Source: Linnemannia hyalina (lineage: Eukaryota; Mortierellomycota; Mortierellomycetes; Mortierellales; Mortierellaceae). From it: a stretch of DNA of 64,000 nt. Location: the NCBI GenBank assembly GCA_019671135.1, contig JAHRHY010000002.1:124001-188000 (forward strand), in the 5' to 3' direction. Shown here piece after piece: positions 23,753 through 34,300 of this stretch (positions are counted from its first letter, which is position 1; each line of letters starts with the position of its first letter). The notes below the pieces were generated by a model, which saw nothing but the letters and a program-made list of their open reading frames with translations, had not been told where the DNA came from and searched no databases. The translations under genes and the position numbers were made by a program.

Positions 23753-26149
23753 ATGGATTCCCTTTCCTGTTTACCCTCCGAGATCCTACACCTCATTCTT
23801 CACCAGCTCGCTCGCGACAACAAAGTTGGCTCTCTGGCAGCTCTCCTCCAAACCAGCAAGTACCTCGCCTCTGCCACCCTGCCTGTCCTCTACAACAACC
23901 TTTTTCGACATAATTTTCATGGAGCTTTGACGGCAACAAAGTACAGAGCCCGACAGTCGTACGAGGTGCTCGTCCGAATGTTAGTATCTCAACTACCCCT
24001 TACCTCCTTCTCGCCAGTCATGTTGCATGCCCTCGGAGCCAACAAAACAGCCGCGCAGTCTACCACAGTATCTCCTTCCCTTGACTACTTTGCTCACATC
24101 CGCCACCTCAACCTCCGACCAGAGGCCATTGTGCCGGATCACTTTTGGCCACAAGGAGAGCCTCCACCAGATGCATTTGCGTGCATGCAGGGACCAGAGT
24201 TCTCGCAAATACACTGGACGTACAGCTTCTTGCAATCTCACATATGGCGTTTTGATCTCACCTGTGAGCCTATCCAAATGTACTACCGAGCTGTTCTTTA
24301 TCGCGAGATCAATTGGCACCTCACCGTTGGGATCCTCGAGCAGCTCAAATCGATCTCCATTTCGTTGTCCGACCTCGATCGCTTCTACGGTATCATGAGT
24401 CGCCTGGGCAGTCTGGAGCATATGGAGTTCATCTTGGACGTGGCTATCGATTACAACTGGGACTATTTCGGTGGCGTGTCAAGGGAACTCATGAGCTCGC
24501 CAAAAGCATGGGAGGTGGACCTAATGCCAGCTATGATTCAGTTTGTCAAAGACCACACTCAACAATTCCCAGGCCGTCTCAGGACTGTGTCCTACTCCAA
24601 CGGTGGTTTGTGGAATGATCTAGAGCAGAAGTGGCCCGAGGAGACCAAGCTTGAAATCCTTCGGTTGCTACCACCTCTCAGGAGCCCGACATCCCTACAC
24701 AGAGACAATGTCCAGCATGTCACCCTTCACTTCGACTCGACAGACGTCAGCCACGTTCAAGAAATTTATTGCTCTCGGTCATTCTCGTCTAGACCTTGGT
24801 TTGCTGCTTTCCGCAACAATCTGCATCTCATTCAGCGCTGTCGGGCACTTAAAAGTCTGGATATGGATACGCACGGACCAGGGACGTTTAAATGGGCTGT
24901 CCAGGAAAAGAAGGCTTTGAGCAGTGGAAAAAAGGTCTCGTGGTTGGATAGGAGTCGATCTGCGTATTTGTATCTAGAGCACGGTCTAGTGTCACTGGAG
25001 GAAGTTCACCTCAAAGAAGGGGCAGGAGAACCTCTCACGGATGAGCTTGATGACATTGTCTTCGCATTCGATCAGACACTGAAGAGCATCAAGTTCTCAT
25101 CCATGTACCTGTCATCGCTTCCTTCTCGACCGATTCACCTTGGACGAGGATGGGTGGAGATTGCTGCATTGGAGCACCTTTCATTCTACACCAGACGACT
25201 TGTATTGGACCGGCATTTTTTCAAGCTTTGTCCAAGTCTCAAAACTGCGCGCCTGTATGATGGTAGTGATCCAGACCGCTGCCAGGACGTCACAACATGT
25301 CTCCCAGCGGATCTCCCCAGTCTCGAGTCTTTGACTTTGATCGGATGGTGCGCTTTTCAACTCCACCCAGAGACGTTTCATTCAACACCGAATCTCCGAG
25401 AACTGACAGTGGGGTCGAGAAAAAAGGGAGATCTGAACTACTTTGCTCCAGCCACTGATGCACCACACGGGGGGTTTGACTTTCAGGACGAAGCTACTGA
25501 AACCATCATGTCGACCCGAGCAAGAGCAGCTGAGATTGTACGGACTCTTTGGACCTGGGACTGGCATCTACCCAGCCTGAACCACCTTGCCTTGACAGGC
25601 GAGTTTGCCTACCAGTTTCAATTCCGCATGCTCAATGAATGCCCTGCAGTGGAAAAGTTAGATCTGAACAATAAGACATATGACGGACGACTTGACCGGG
25701 TGCTATCATATGCTGACCTTTTATTGTCTGGCAACATCAAGTCCAATGATGACAGCCCTGTAGGCACCCTGCTACAGACCGTTGTTGCGCCAGCTCTACA
25801 GAGTCTACGTCTGATGGGCTCTTGGAGAATCGATGACTCTCTCCTCCCACAGTTCTTGACTGTCATGACGCCAAACCTCGACACTCTGGATGCATTTGGG
25901 TTAAAAGGGTTCACACTCAAGGCACTGGCGGATGTAGTCAAAATGCAGCCCAATACGATCAAGAAGGTGTATTTCCGCCGTCCTAACCCCTCTTCCAAGG
26001 ACAGTGTTATTGATGCAGGACTTTTATATCACGTCAATGTAAATTCAATGAAGAGACAGGAGGAGGCTCGACTTGTGAGAGTCCATTTCGATGAGGCGAC
26101 ATATTTTGTCATGAAGGATCCTGCTGTTGTTAATGATGGATCAGAATAA
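23753..26149 (+). CDS. F-box protein with LRR-like C-terminal region
   Basis: A single uninterrupted exon encodes 798 residues from the ATG at 23753. The upstream part of the frame is CT-rich promoter and was excluded. The N-terminus fits an F-box-like motif: LPSEILHLILHQLA, then a second helix around LLQTSKYLASATLPVLYNNL. The remainder has irregular leucine-rich segments such as LEHLSFYTRRL, LPSLESLTLIGW, TPNLRELTVGS and LPSLNHLALTGE, as in F-box/LRR substrate receptors. By analogy it would bind Skp1 through the F-box, dock on an SCF (Cul1) ligase and recruit a substrate through the LRR-like region; the substrate is unknown. It is flanked by inverted copies of its promoter and by Sel1 genes, and a broken paralogue lies at 28.3 kb. 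Large families of this form occur in early-diverging fungi. Confidence 0.85.
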   Translation: MDSLSCLPSEILHLILHQLARDNKVGSLAALLQTSKYLASATLPVLYNNLFRHNFHGALTATKYRARQSYEVLVRMLVSQLPLTSFSPVMLHALGANKTAAQSTTVSPSLDYFAHIRHLNLRPEAIVPDHFWPQGEPPPDAFACMQGPEFSQIHWTYSFLQSHIWRFDLTCEPIQMYYRAVLYREINWHLTVGILEQLKSISISLSDLDRFYGIMSRLGSLEHMEFILDVAIDYNWDYFGGVSRELMSSPKAWEVDLMPAMIQFVKDHTQQFPGRLRTVSYSNGGLWNDLEQKWPEETKLEILRLLPPLRSPTSLHRDNVQHVTLHFDSTDVSHVQEIYCSRSFSSRPWFAAFRNNLHLIQRCRALKSLDMDTHGPGTFKWAVQEKKALSSGKKVSWLDRSRSAYLYLEHGLVSLEEVHLKEGAGEPLTDELDDIVFAFDQTLKSIKFSSMYLSSLPSRPIHLGRGWVEIAALEHLSFYTRRLVLDRHFFKLCPSLKTARLYDGSDPDRCQDVTTCLPADLPSLESLTLIGWCAFQLHPETFHSTPNLRELTVGSRKKGDLNYFAPATDAPHGGFDFQDEATETIMSTRARAAEIVRTLWTWDWHLPSLNHLALTGEFAYQFQFRMLNECPAVEKLDLNNKTYDGRLDRVLSYADLLLSGNIKSNDDSPVGTLLQTVVAPALQSLRLMGSWRIDDSLLPQFLTVMTPNLDTLDAFGLKGFTLKALADVVKMQPNTIKKVYFRRPNPSSKDSVIDAGLLYHVNVNSMKRQEEARLVRVHFDEATYFVMKDPAVVNDGSE

Positions 26150-26277
26150 AAAAAAGGAGATTTCTCTTTGTTCTTTGTTTTTGGTGTTCGGGCAGAAAGA
26201 GTAAAGACAAAAGACAAGTGAAAAGAGTTACGAATGAACCAGTATCCCGATCTGCCGTGATATATTTTATCTTCTCA

Positions 26278-26672
26278 AAGGAGAGGGAAAGCCGGAGTGG
26301 AAAAGTGAGAGGGCCCATTGTGTGGAAATCAGGTCTGTGAGGGGAGGAATAAAGAGTGTCCACCATGATGCATAAACATGATTTTTCTCTAAGTCTTTCA
26401 CAATAATTTTTCATCCACACTCGCCACATATACACACACGTTCTTTTTATCATTGTCCATTGAAAGACCACCTTCAACACTTCCCATATAGCTTTTTGTC
26501 CACAAAAGAGCGTATCGTTCTCTCATGGTGCAGGCTTTTACGACGATTTTTCTGGTCTCTGTATTATTGGCGAAGATGATGTTACGTTTTCTGTGCAAAA
26601 TCGAAGTGGTGATAAGATTTGATTTCATGCCACCAAAACCACCACTTGACAGGGCGGAGTAACTGATCTCTC
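26278..26672. repeat. Right copy of inverted repeat B, F-box promoter without its gene
   Basis: This is the inverted counterpart of 23188-23605. On the minus strand it reads as an F-box promoter that would drive a gene leftward. What lies there is the 3' end of the plus-strand F-box gene (stop at 26149), so the promoter is orphaned. It abuts repeat A directly at about 26673-26676, whereas on the left side A and B are about 970 bp apart. Confidence 0.85.
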
Positions 26673-26675
26673 TTC

Positions 26676-27744
26676 CCTGGCGAGGTCTTGGATAATATCG
26701 TCGGTAATCTACAGGACACCTCCCCTCGGCAACAGCAGCCATCGGTTCTTAGGCAGATTGAGCAACAGTCGGCACATCCCCCGAAACACAACCCATTTTC
26801 CACAATGCGACCCATCTCGCCAACCGATCCATCATCCTCCCCGCAGAATACTCGTTTTGCGCCGCCAGAAAATAATTACACCCGCAAAGTCAAAAGCAGC
26901 AGAAAAAAACTTGACGAGTCGGCTCTTCGAACCAACAAAGCACTCGCCCACAAATACGCCAAAGAAGTCATGACAAAGCTTGCGGCCCAAATGGATCTCA
27001 ATGCCTTGCATGCAAAAGGAGGTGGGGCCCTTGGAAGGCCCTGGAGTGCTACCTCAAAGCTGTTCGTCAGAGTCATGCGCATGCCCAGGTCTCTGTCGGC
27101 GACCTCTTTTCGGAGGGACAAGGAGTGTCCAAGGATTCATCAGTGGCCATGGGGTGGTATTTTAAGACTGCCTTCCAGGCTGATAGGAATGCACTACGCA
27201 AGGTTGAGACCCTTACACTGTACGCAATATACACATTGTCTGCTAATAATTATAAGTCTATATTATACGAGAACGACAAAGTCTGACCGCATTCTCGATT
27301 TATTGTTACCATGATCTTAGCTCTCAGCTACGAAGACAGCGGCACCTAATGCACCTATCGACAACACGGCCGACAACCAATGGCGCAACAGCAACGCAAC
27401 GGATGTTCAGCCTCCCCACATGAACAACGAGGTGCAGATCGCCGCTTCTACCCTTAAATATGTCGACCGGACATTGCTCGATGCTGGTTTAGGAAACCGG
27501 TACTCTCAGGTTGCTGCGGGCGACATGTATATGAAAGGCAAAGGGGTCCCACAAGATTACCAAGCAGCTATGGATTGGTACCTGAAGGCAACTGAGCAAG
27601 GAGATCCTGCCGGTCAACGTAACGTCGGGCGTTTGCATTACTACGGCCATGGCGTCCCTCGGGACTATTCGGCCGCCATGAGCTGGACTCTTAAAGCCGC
27701 CAACCAGGGTTACTCGCCCGCGCAGCGCAACGTCGGCCTTCTCA
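26676..27744. repeat. Right arm of inverted repeat A
   Basis: This is a near-identical inverted copy of 21154-22214 (see there). The arm holds Sel1 exon 2 from the GEVLDNIVGN motif, the following intron and the first two and a half Sel1 repeats. Sequence to the right of 27744 no longer matches the left locus and instead resembles the 47.8-48.4 kb locus. Confidence 0.9.
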
Positions 27745-28010
27745 ATAAGCTTGGCCAAGGTGTACCCCAAGATGATGAACGAGCAATGTTCTGGCATCTC
27801 AAGGCCGCCAATCAAGGATTAGCGATTTCTCAAGAAACAATTGGGGATTTCTATAGCAATGGCCTGGGTGTGCCCCGGGACTATACGAAAGCAGCCGAGT
27901 GGTATCGAAGAGCCGCTGACCAGGGACACGCCTACGCCGAGACATCATTGGCGTACATGAGGAAAAAGGGTCAATTTTTAGTTAGAACAAGATCGAACAT
28001 GTGTGTGTGA
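26676..28010 (+). pseudogene. Sel1-repeat gene, copy 2: lacks exon 1, chimeric Sel1 exon
   Basis: Exon 1 and its promoter are missing; the copy starts inside exon 2 at the repeat boundary. Exon 2 (to about 27205) is open through the linker, with Lys codons where copy 1 has TAA. It carries the same frameshift near 27030, just before the motif ALECYLKAVRQSHAHAQVSV. The last exon (from about 27330) is open and includes the sequence from ATG 27420 (MNNEVQIAASTLKY) to the TGA at 28008-28010, 196 residues with about four Sel1 repeats. Its first 108 residues match copy 1 except one (Asp for Tyr at position 16). Its last 85 residues resemble the 46-48 kb gene (ISQETIGxFYSNGLGVPxDY and TKAAEWY). A shortened Sel1 protein could still be made if an upstream promoter exists. 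Confidence 0.7.
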
Positions 28011-28298
28011 GAAAATAAAAATAAAACACAAATCACGAAACGCGATTTTCAACGCGAAGAGAGTTTGACGGTACAATTGTTGAGATGAGTTTTGACTGCG
28101 AGAAGGAACGTAGGATCTTGATCAAGATAGAAAGCTATTCATCCCTCCTAATCCGTTTCAAAGTTTCTTGCGGTTGACCTGTAGAAAAAAAGGTGGGTCA
28201 GAGCTTTGTTGTTTTCGTGTAGAACTTTTTTCTTGGTGCGTTTGGTTCCCTCCCTCCTCCCATTGCTGTCCCGCACGTTGGTGCTACTTTTTCTCACT
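28011..28298 (+). repeat. Sel1 downstream flank, duplicated from the 48.0-48.4 kb region
   Basis: This segment aligns with 48046-48400. Shared blocks include AACGCG and TTGTTGAGATGAG, GATCAAGATAGAAA, TATTCATCCCTCCTAA, GGGTCAGAGC and TTGGTGCGTTTGGTT. At 48 kb this sequence joins the intact Sel1 gene to the next Sel1 relic. Here it is cut at about 28298 and runs into F-box sequence, which marks a recombination breakpoint. Confidence 0.8.
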
Positions 28299-28660
28299 CG
28301 ACTACGCTTCACATATCCGCTACTTCAATCTGCAGTCAGATGCGGAACTCTTTTGGCCGCAGGGAGATTCTTCACCTGAGACCTTCATGTGTATCATGGA
28401 GTCAGAGTTCACGCACTTATTGCTGACATATCTCCTTCTGCTACACGACAGCATGTCCCCTCGATTCTGTTTGAAGAACTTAACCGAGTGTACTATCGAG
28501 CCGTCCTCTATAGTGAGACCAACCGGGTCCCTTTTTGCAACCCAATTCTCGAAAAGCTTCACTCTCTTTCGACACTCTGGATGGAAACAGGGCTCCAAGG
28601 ATTTCACGATCAGGGAGGGCTGGTGGATGTTGTGAAGGCGGTACTTAGCAGTATCGAAAT
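28299..28660 (+). pseudogene. F-box/LRR gene relic
   Basis: The translated sequence starting DYASHIRYFNLQSDAELFWP aligns with residues about 105-135 of the 798-aa F-box protein (DYFAHIRHLNLRPEAIVPDH then FWPQGE). After a frameshift near 28440 a second frame continues the alignment with VYYRAVLYSETNR against MYYRAVLYREINW, then ILEKLHSLS against ILEQLKSIS. No F-box, start codon or LRR-like region remains. It is a 5'- and 3'-truncated, frameshifted paralogue fused to a Sel1 downstream flank. Confidence 0.75.
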
Positions 28661-28949
28661 GAGATGTCGAAGACAAGCCCGACCTTCGTCCTAGAGACAG
28701 CAAATGATGAGGGGCATTGGAGCGCCCTTTTTTGTGTGCTGGGGTGTTACGGAGATGGGTTGGATTTATTTTTTTTGTTTTGGTACAATCGTTCTTTCAC
28801 AACCCAGGGCAACAACCACGGCACATTAACCCTTACGAGTATGTAATAAAGTGCTAACATTTATTGTAAATGAATTTCCCTCGCCACGCCATCTCCTGAC
28901 AATCCCCAAAAAAAATGCTTTTCTAAATAAAAGGGTTGTAGGGTTGTAT
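28661..28949. other. Gap between F-box relic and eIF2 alpha stop
   Basis: No gene is seen in this segment. An AATAAA-type signal for the minus-strand eIF2 alpha transcript may lie around 28845-28870, where short TTTATT motifs occur on the plus strand. Confidence 0.4.
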
Positions 28950-30899
28950 TTAGGCCATGTCGGCATCCGAGCCCGAATCATCATCATCTCCTGAAACCTC
29001 TGCGTTCTCCTTGTCAATTCTTGCCAACAGCTGGTCAAGCTCCATATCATCCGCCTCAGTAACAGCCTTGGGCTATTTGTTGTTGTTGTTTTTTTGATCA
29101 AAAGTAAAAGTAGTAACCAAGTTAATTTCAGGGACATCAAATGAAGACACCATTGGAAAATGGATACATCCAAACGCCTCAAAAAAGAAACAAAAAAAAA
29201 CGACACGTACGCTCATCTTGGTGACCATGTTGCCTTTGTTCTTCTTGATGCTCTCCTCGAGGACAACAATAGCCTTCTCCATGGTATCAATTCCGAGCTG
29301 CTTATCCAGAGCATTGGTGATCATGACATAGAGTGGGGGAGCGACAAGCTTGACACGGATGGGCACCTCGGGCAAGGACTGGGCCTCGGCCTCCCTGAAG
29401 GCGATCTTGATGGCATCAATACCCTCATAGTCGAAGCATGTCACCTCGATATCAGCACGGATCTTGATAGGCTGTGGTGTCAAACGGCGCTTGATGTTGT
29501 TCAACAGCTCCTCCCTTGTGCTCTCATCAATCTCCAATCCCTCGAACACCTTCTCGGACTCGCTATTTAGTTCAATGGGGTGAAACGCAAAATAGCCGTT
29601 AGAAAGATGCTCATAATGAAAAAGACCTACATGTACAAAGAGTTGTTCTTTCCACGATGGCATTGCAATTCATCGACTCCAGATATTCCTGCTGGCAAAG
29701 ACTTACTTGAGGGCGGCCTTGAAGGCATCGTATGCGTGGCCGTACTTGGCGTACAAGGGCCAAGCCAACTGCTCGTAGAGAGCCTCGAGGTCCTTGTTCT
29801 CCTTCTTGGCGACAGTCGACATGATCGAGTGCACGGCCTTGGACTTGTTGTAGCGCTCCTCGCACTTGACGATATCAGTCGCCGAAACACGACGCTTCGA
29901 CAAATCAATGTAGCCTTTTGAGATATATTGGAGGTGAAAATTGGGGATGAGTTTCGTTGGACATGACTTGAGGTTGACAATAACGAGTAGTCTCCTTGGT
30001 ATGTCGGTCTGGATCCAATTGTCATAAATGTGATCGCGCCGTTGAAATCGCGCCCAAAGCCTCGGTCGATCCTGATCCCTGCTTGATCTCGGGTCATTTT
30101 TTTCGCCTGCGCATCGAGTACAGGTTTCCTGGTATCAGAAGTGGCCCCTGACGGGATGATGAGAGGAGCGCTCCGCGTAAGGCGGGCTAAATTCTTCGCC
30201 GCAGTAAAAATCATCTCGCCTTCCCATTGAGTCATATTCGACGCATTTTCTCTCCCTTTTGCGCTTTGCTGGTCCAGTGTTACTGTTTAGTTGACTTTCG
30301 TAGTGTCGGTCCTTGAGGATATCCCGTACTCCCGTCATGGCTGTTGACTCCTTTAGCGCCCATATCCAACGACATGTACAAATCCACCACAATCACATCC
30401 AGAAAGCAACAGGAAATAATAAAAAAAAACACCATCAAAACTCCAACGAAAAGAAGACTCACCCTTCTCCTTATCAACACGGAGAACAACAACAACCTCG
30501 TTCTTGCCAACACGAATCAGCTTCTGGATGGACCGAATACGACGGCGGGAGAGCTCCGACAACAAGATCATGCCCTCGATGTTGTCGTATTCCAACAGCT
30601 GGACGTAGGCGCCCATCTCGGCGATTTGGCGGACGTTGACCATCACCAAGTCATCCACTATTTTTCATTGAGTGGTTTGCAAAGAGAGGAAGTGGGGTTT
30701 GAGGGAGGGGCGAGGGTTAGTTGGCGATTCGTGGGTGCTGCAAAACGTCGATCCGTTATTGTGAGCGAAAGAGGCGTTGGATGTTGAAAGCTGAGAGGTG
30801 CGAGAGAGTGTGTGTGAAGTGAAGAAGAGGGATGGGCTGCGGCGGACCTTCGGGGAACTTGTTGGCGTACATGCGGCATTGGAGTCTTCCGGACGACAT
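28950..30899 (-). CDS. SUI2: Translation initiation factor eIF2 subunit alpha
   Basis: Five exons (30899-30848, 30657-30463, 29914-29707, 29562-29211, 29072-28950) join in phase to 309 residues, the normal length. eIF2 carries initiator Met-tRNA to the 40S subunit as a GTP complex; alpha is its regulatory subunit. The S1 domain (residues about 17-90) has [13 protein letters not shown] and the loop [10 protein letters not shown]. The regulated serine (Ser51 in other species) is Ser54 here, so control by Gcn2-type kinases is expected. The helical domain follows, then the C-terminal alpha-beta domain [15 protein letters not shown]. The tail is acidic ([13 protein letters not shown]). First exon donor is GTCCGC, unusual beyond GT, but the reading frame closes exactly. 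The AATAG acceptor at exon 4 removes an alternative longer reading. Confidence 0.96.
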
Positions 30900-31340
30900 G
30901 ATGTATGCTGTTTTTTCTTGGTTGAGTAAGAAGGATAAAGAATGAAAAAAAGTATGCACAGACAAGTCTCTTGTGTAGTAAGTGTGGTGCCTTGTTTTTT
31001 TGTTTTCTCCTGGCCGTTGCAGTGAAGGGCTCTGAGAGCGTGTAAAAATGGGTAGAAATGTTTTGATTTGAGCAAAGCCACACTTCCTAGGAATGATTTG
31101 GCTGAAAGAATGAAGATCGACTGGGGCACAGAACATACACGCACACACGATAGATTTCATTCAAGAGAGGCACCGCGAGGTCACCATTTTATTTTTTCGT
31201 TCTTCATAGAAGGTTGGTAGCGATGGGGTAGTGGATTGCAGGACAAAACATTAGGGATATATATGCGGGCTGATGACGCCCAAGGAAAAGAGAAAAGAAA
31301 ACAAAAAGCAACATAAATAAATCTAAATCACAGGCGAAAG
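30900..31340. promoter_or_regulatory. Upstream region of eIF2 alpha and 3' region of the YPP1-like gene
   Basis: About 440 bp lie between two minus-strand genes. Stretches on the minus strand near 30950-31150 are CT-rich, consistent with a promoter and leader for eIF2 alpha. No gene is seen. Confidence 0.4.
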
Positions 31341-34300
31341 CTATTGAAGAGCAACTGAAAAGTCGCGGATGGGTCGCGATTGCTCCAATTCAAGAGCATA
31401 CCACAGGCACTCCTTGGCACGGACCAAACGGTCAGATGCCTCAAAGACCTTGCCCAAATAGAACCATGCCTCGGCAGAGTTCCAGCCCTGCGACTTGGTC
31501 GTCGTATCCAACACACTCTCAGCCATCTCCAAACTGCCGGCCTCCAAGTATGACTGGCCGACACGGGTCAGACATGCTGGGTGGTAGGGTGCCAATGCGA
31601 GTGCTTTTGAGAACGACACCGAAGCCGTCTCTTGATCTCCTTGAGCAGCGTACAACAAGCCCAACTAACACATGAAGGTAAAGAGATAATGTCAGAATAT
31701 GTACTCAATGCCTCGATGACTAAATATGAACCTGTTAAGAACAAACTGGCGATGAGACTTACGTTGTACCAGACATCGGGATTGGAGGCATCGATGTGCT
31801 CAGCCTCTTCAATTGCACGGATGGACTCCTCCATCCTGTCAAGGCGACGGAAGGCAGAAGCAGACAAGAGCCAGAGAGTGGCCAGCACCTTGTTGGCTCT
31901 AGAGGTGCGTTGGACTGACTTTGTAGTAGGGCGCTGAACAGCAGCAGGTGCACTCAGCAATGACTTTGGCAAAGTCGAGCTCCCTGAAGAAGCAGCAGCA
32001 GCTGGAATCAACTTGCTTCTCTTCTTTGAGCCCGATGAGCCAATCGATGTAATTGATGATGCATAGTTGGCCTTAGGGATATCTGTATGGATATAATACA
32101 ACAAGCCTTGACATTTAGTAAAATGTAATATTCACAACATTACTTGCCTTCGAAGAACGATGAGAAGAAAGACTTACCGAGGTTGCTACCGTTGCTGGGG
32201 CTGAGGCCTTGGCCAATGTCAGAGGCCCCGCTCTTACTGCGGACGCTCAGGATACTGCCAGCACGGGGACGACCAACAACGGTCGATCCAGTGTTGATCT
32301 CAATATCACTCTGGTCCCGACGGCGAATGTTCTGAATATCGTACAAGCTCTCGCCAAGGGAGCTAGGTTCGGGGGCAAAGACCTTGGTGTAGAGAACAAA
32401 CAGAGCCTCCTGGGGTTCCAATGCTGCCTCGGCACCGTTGACCTGCTCAATAAGGGCAGCCTCTGTGATACGGAGTGCAAGGTAGTCCTCGCCATCCGAC
32501 TGGGAGGCAGAGAATCCATCTGTCTGGGGAAGATCCCAGTCAGACTCCTTCAAGCCAACAGTGCAAATGCTCAAAGCACGCTCATAGTCCTTCTGAGCAG
32601 AGAGCAAGAGGACCAACAAGTGCCACGAAGGGATGTGAGCTGAGTTGACGCCCAAGCTCTGCTTGACAGACACAATGGCCTTGGGAACATCTCTCATCTC
32701 TGCCTGCTGGACAGCCAAGTAGTAGTGGGCCTCATAGGCACCAGGGGCAATCTCAATAGCCTTCTCAAACGACTCGATCGCCTTGGTATACAACGAAGGG
32801 CGTGCCTCAGGCTCCTGGGCTAATTAAAGTAACAATTGGTAACCAGGTAACATATGAGTAATTGTGTGGCAAATTAATAGCATGTCGAGCAATTCTGAAT
32901 TGGAAAATGACATACCCTGGGCGGCCTGAAGGCCATAGGCGATGCCGCGGTAGGTGTTGGCGTAAAAGCTGAGTTCCTTGGCCTCCTCCTGGTCAAGATA
33001 CTGCTGAATGTTGCTCAAAGCCTTCTCGGCGCAGGCAAGAGCCTCAGTGGCCTGGCCAAGTTCCTTGCCGTAAAGGCGAGATCCCTCAACCATGACGGAA
33101 GTAATGTCGTACTCTGATTCAATGTCCAGACGAATGCGCTGCTCATTAGTGAGAACCTCCTCAGCAACAGTCGACTTGACCTTGAGGTTGATCTCTGCCA
33201 AATCCAGATATGACTTCAAAGCCAAAACAGCCTCGTCGTATTGACCCATCTCAACCAAGGCAAAGAACAAGAAGCGAAGGATGCGGGGAGACTGGAAAGT
33301 CTTTTGCGAAGCCCTGTAAATCGTCTATGAAAATGAAAGAGAAGATTGGATATTAGGACTCGATGCTCGATACTCGTTGTTTGCACTTGCATCAGGCCAT
33401 ATAGTAATGGATATGATACGTACCTCTACGAGAACGCGCTTGTCGGCGTCGTTGCTGGGTCCAATCAGCTTCCTGTCTTCAACGATCTGCTCAACCATGC
33501 CCAGGACACGCCAGTTCTTCTCATCTGCCTTGGGGAAGGCGGTAACGGCGTACAGAGAGTCTTCCCAGTATGCATGAATCTGTGCGATCTCCAGGCTCAA
33601 AGCAGCGGGTACGAACTGTGATTGCTCACTATTTATGTGGTTGAAAATAGCATGCTGTTGTTAGAAACTGTCTCATTTCTCTCCATATAAACAACATTTT
33701 TTTCATTAGAAAGTGCTGTTTGACTTACTCGGTGGTGACATTGCCCTGAATATCGTGAGTCTTGAGCGAGCTCGACAATGCAGCGGCAAGGTGGCGATAG
33801 ACAGTCGCGCGGCGAGCAAGGCGGAACTGGCCGGGCCAGAGCTGGGCCTGGTTGTGGTAAGCACGGAACGAACGGATAGCAGCGAGCTGGTCTCTATTTT
33901 TGTGAATATTGTCCATTCCGTGTAAGTGTGCAATTCACATCCTTGATGGGAGGTATTCGAAACATTATGAAGAGGCAACTTACCCTTGACGGAGCTTGAG
34001 CATACCGGCCCTGTAGAGGGCGTGTTCAGTCCAGGATACCAATTCGTCGCTGCGCTCGTTGGGGTTGGACTGGACGAGGAGGGAGACATTGTCGTAGGAG
34101 ACGATGGCCTCTGTTATCCTGCCTTCTTCCTCTAGGGTCATTCCCTTGACGGTCAATCCACAGACGACGAGAGCAAAGTTGTAACCCATGGGAATCCTGG
34201 CAGGTGGGAGTTGGATGTTTTGAAGGTAGTGAGCCACACGCTGGAGGCGATCGGGTGCATCTGTTGCCAATGCAGATCTAGCCAGGACAATAGCAGCGTA

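Noticed and set aside
29580..29663. Longer eIF2 alpha exon 4 starting in the intron
   Set aside because: The AATAG acceptor at 29563-29564 restores the family sequence and frame. The extra residues have no counterpart in eIF2 alpha.
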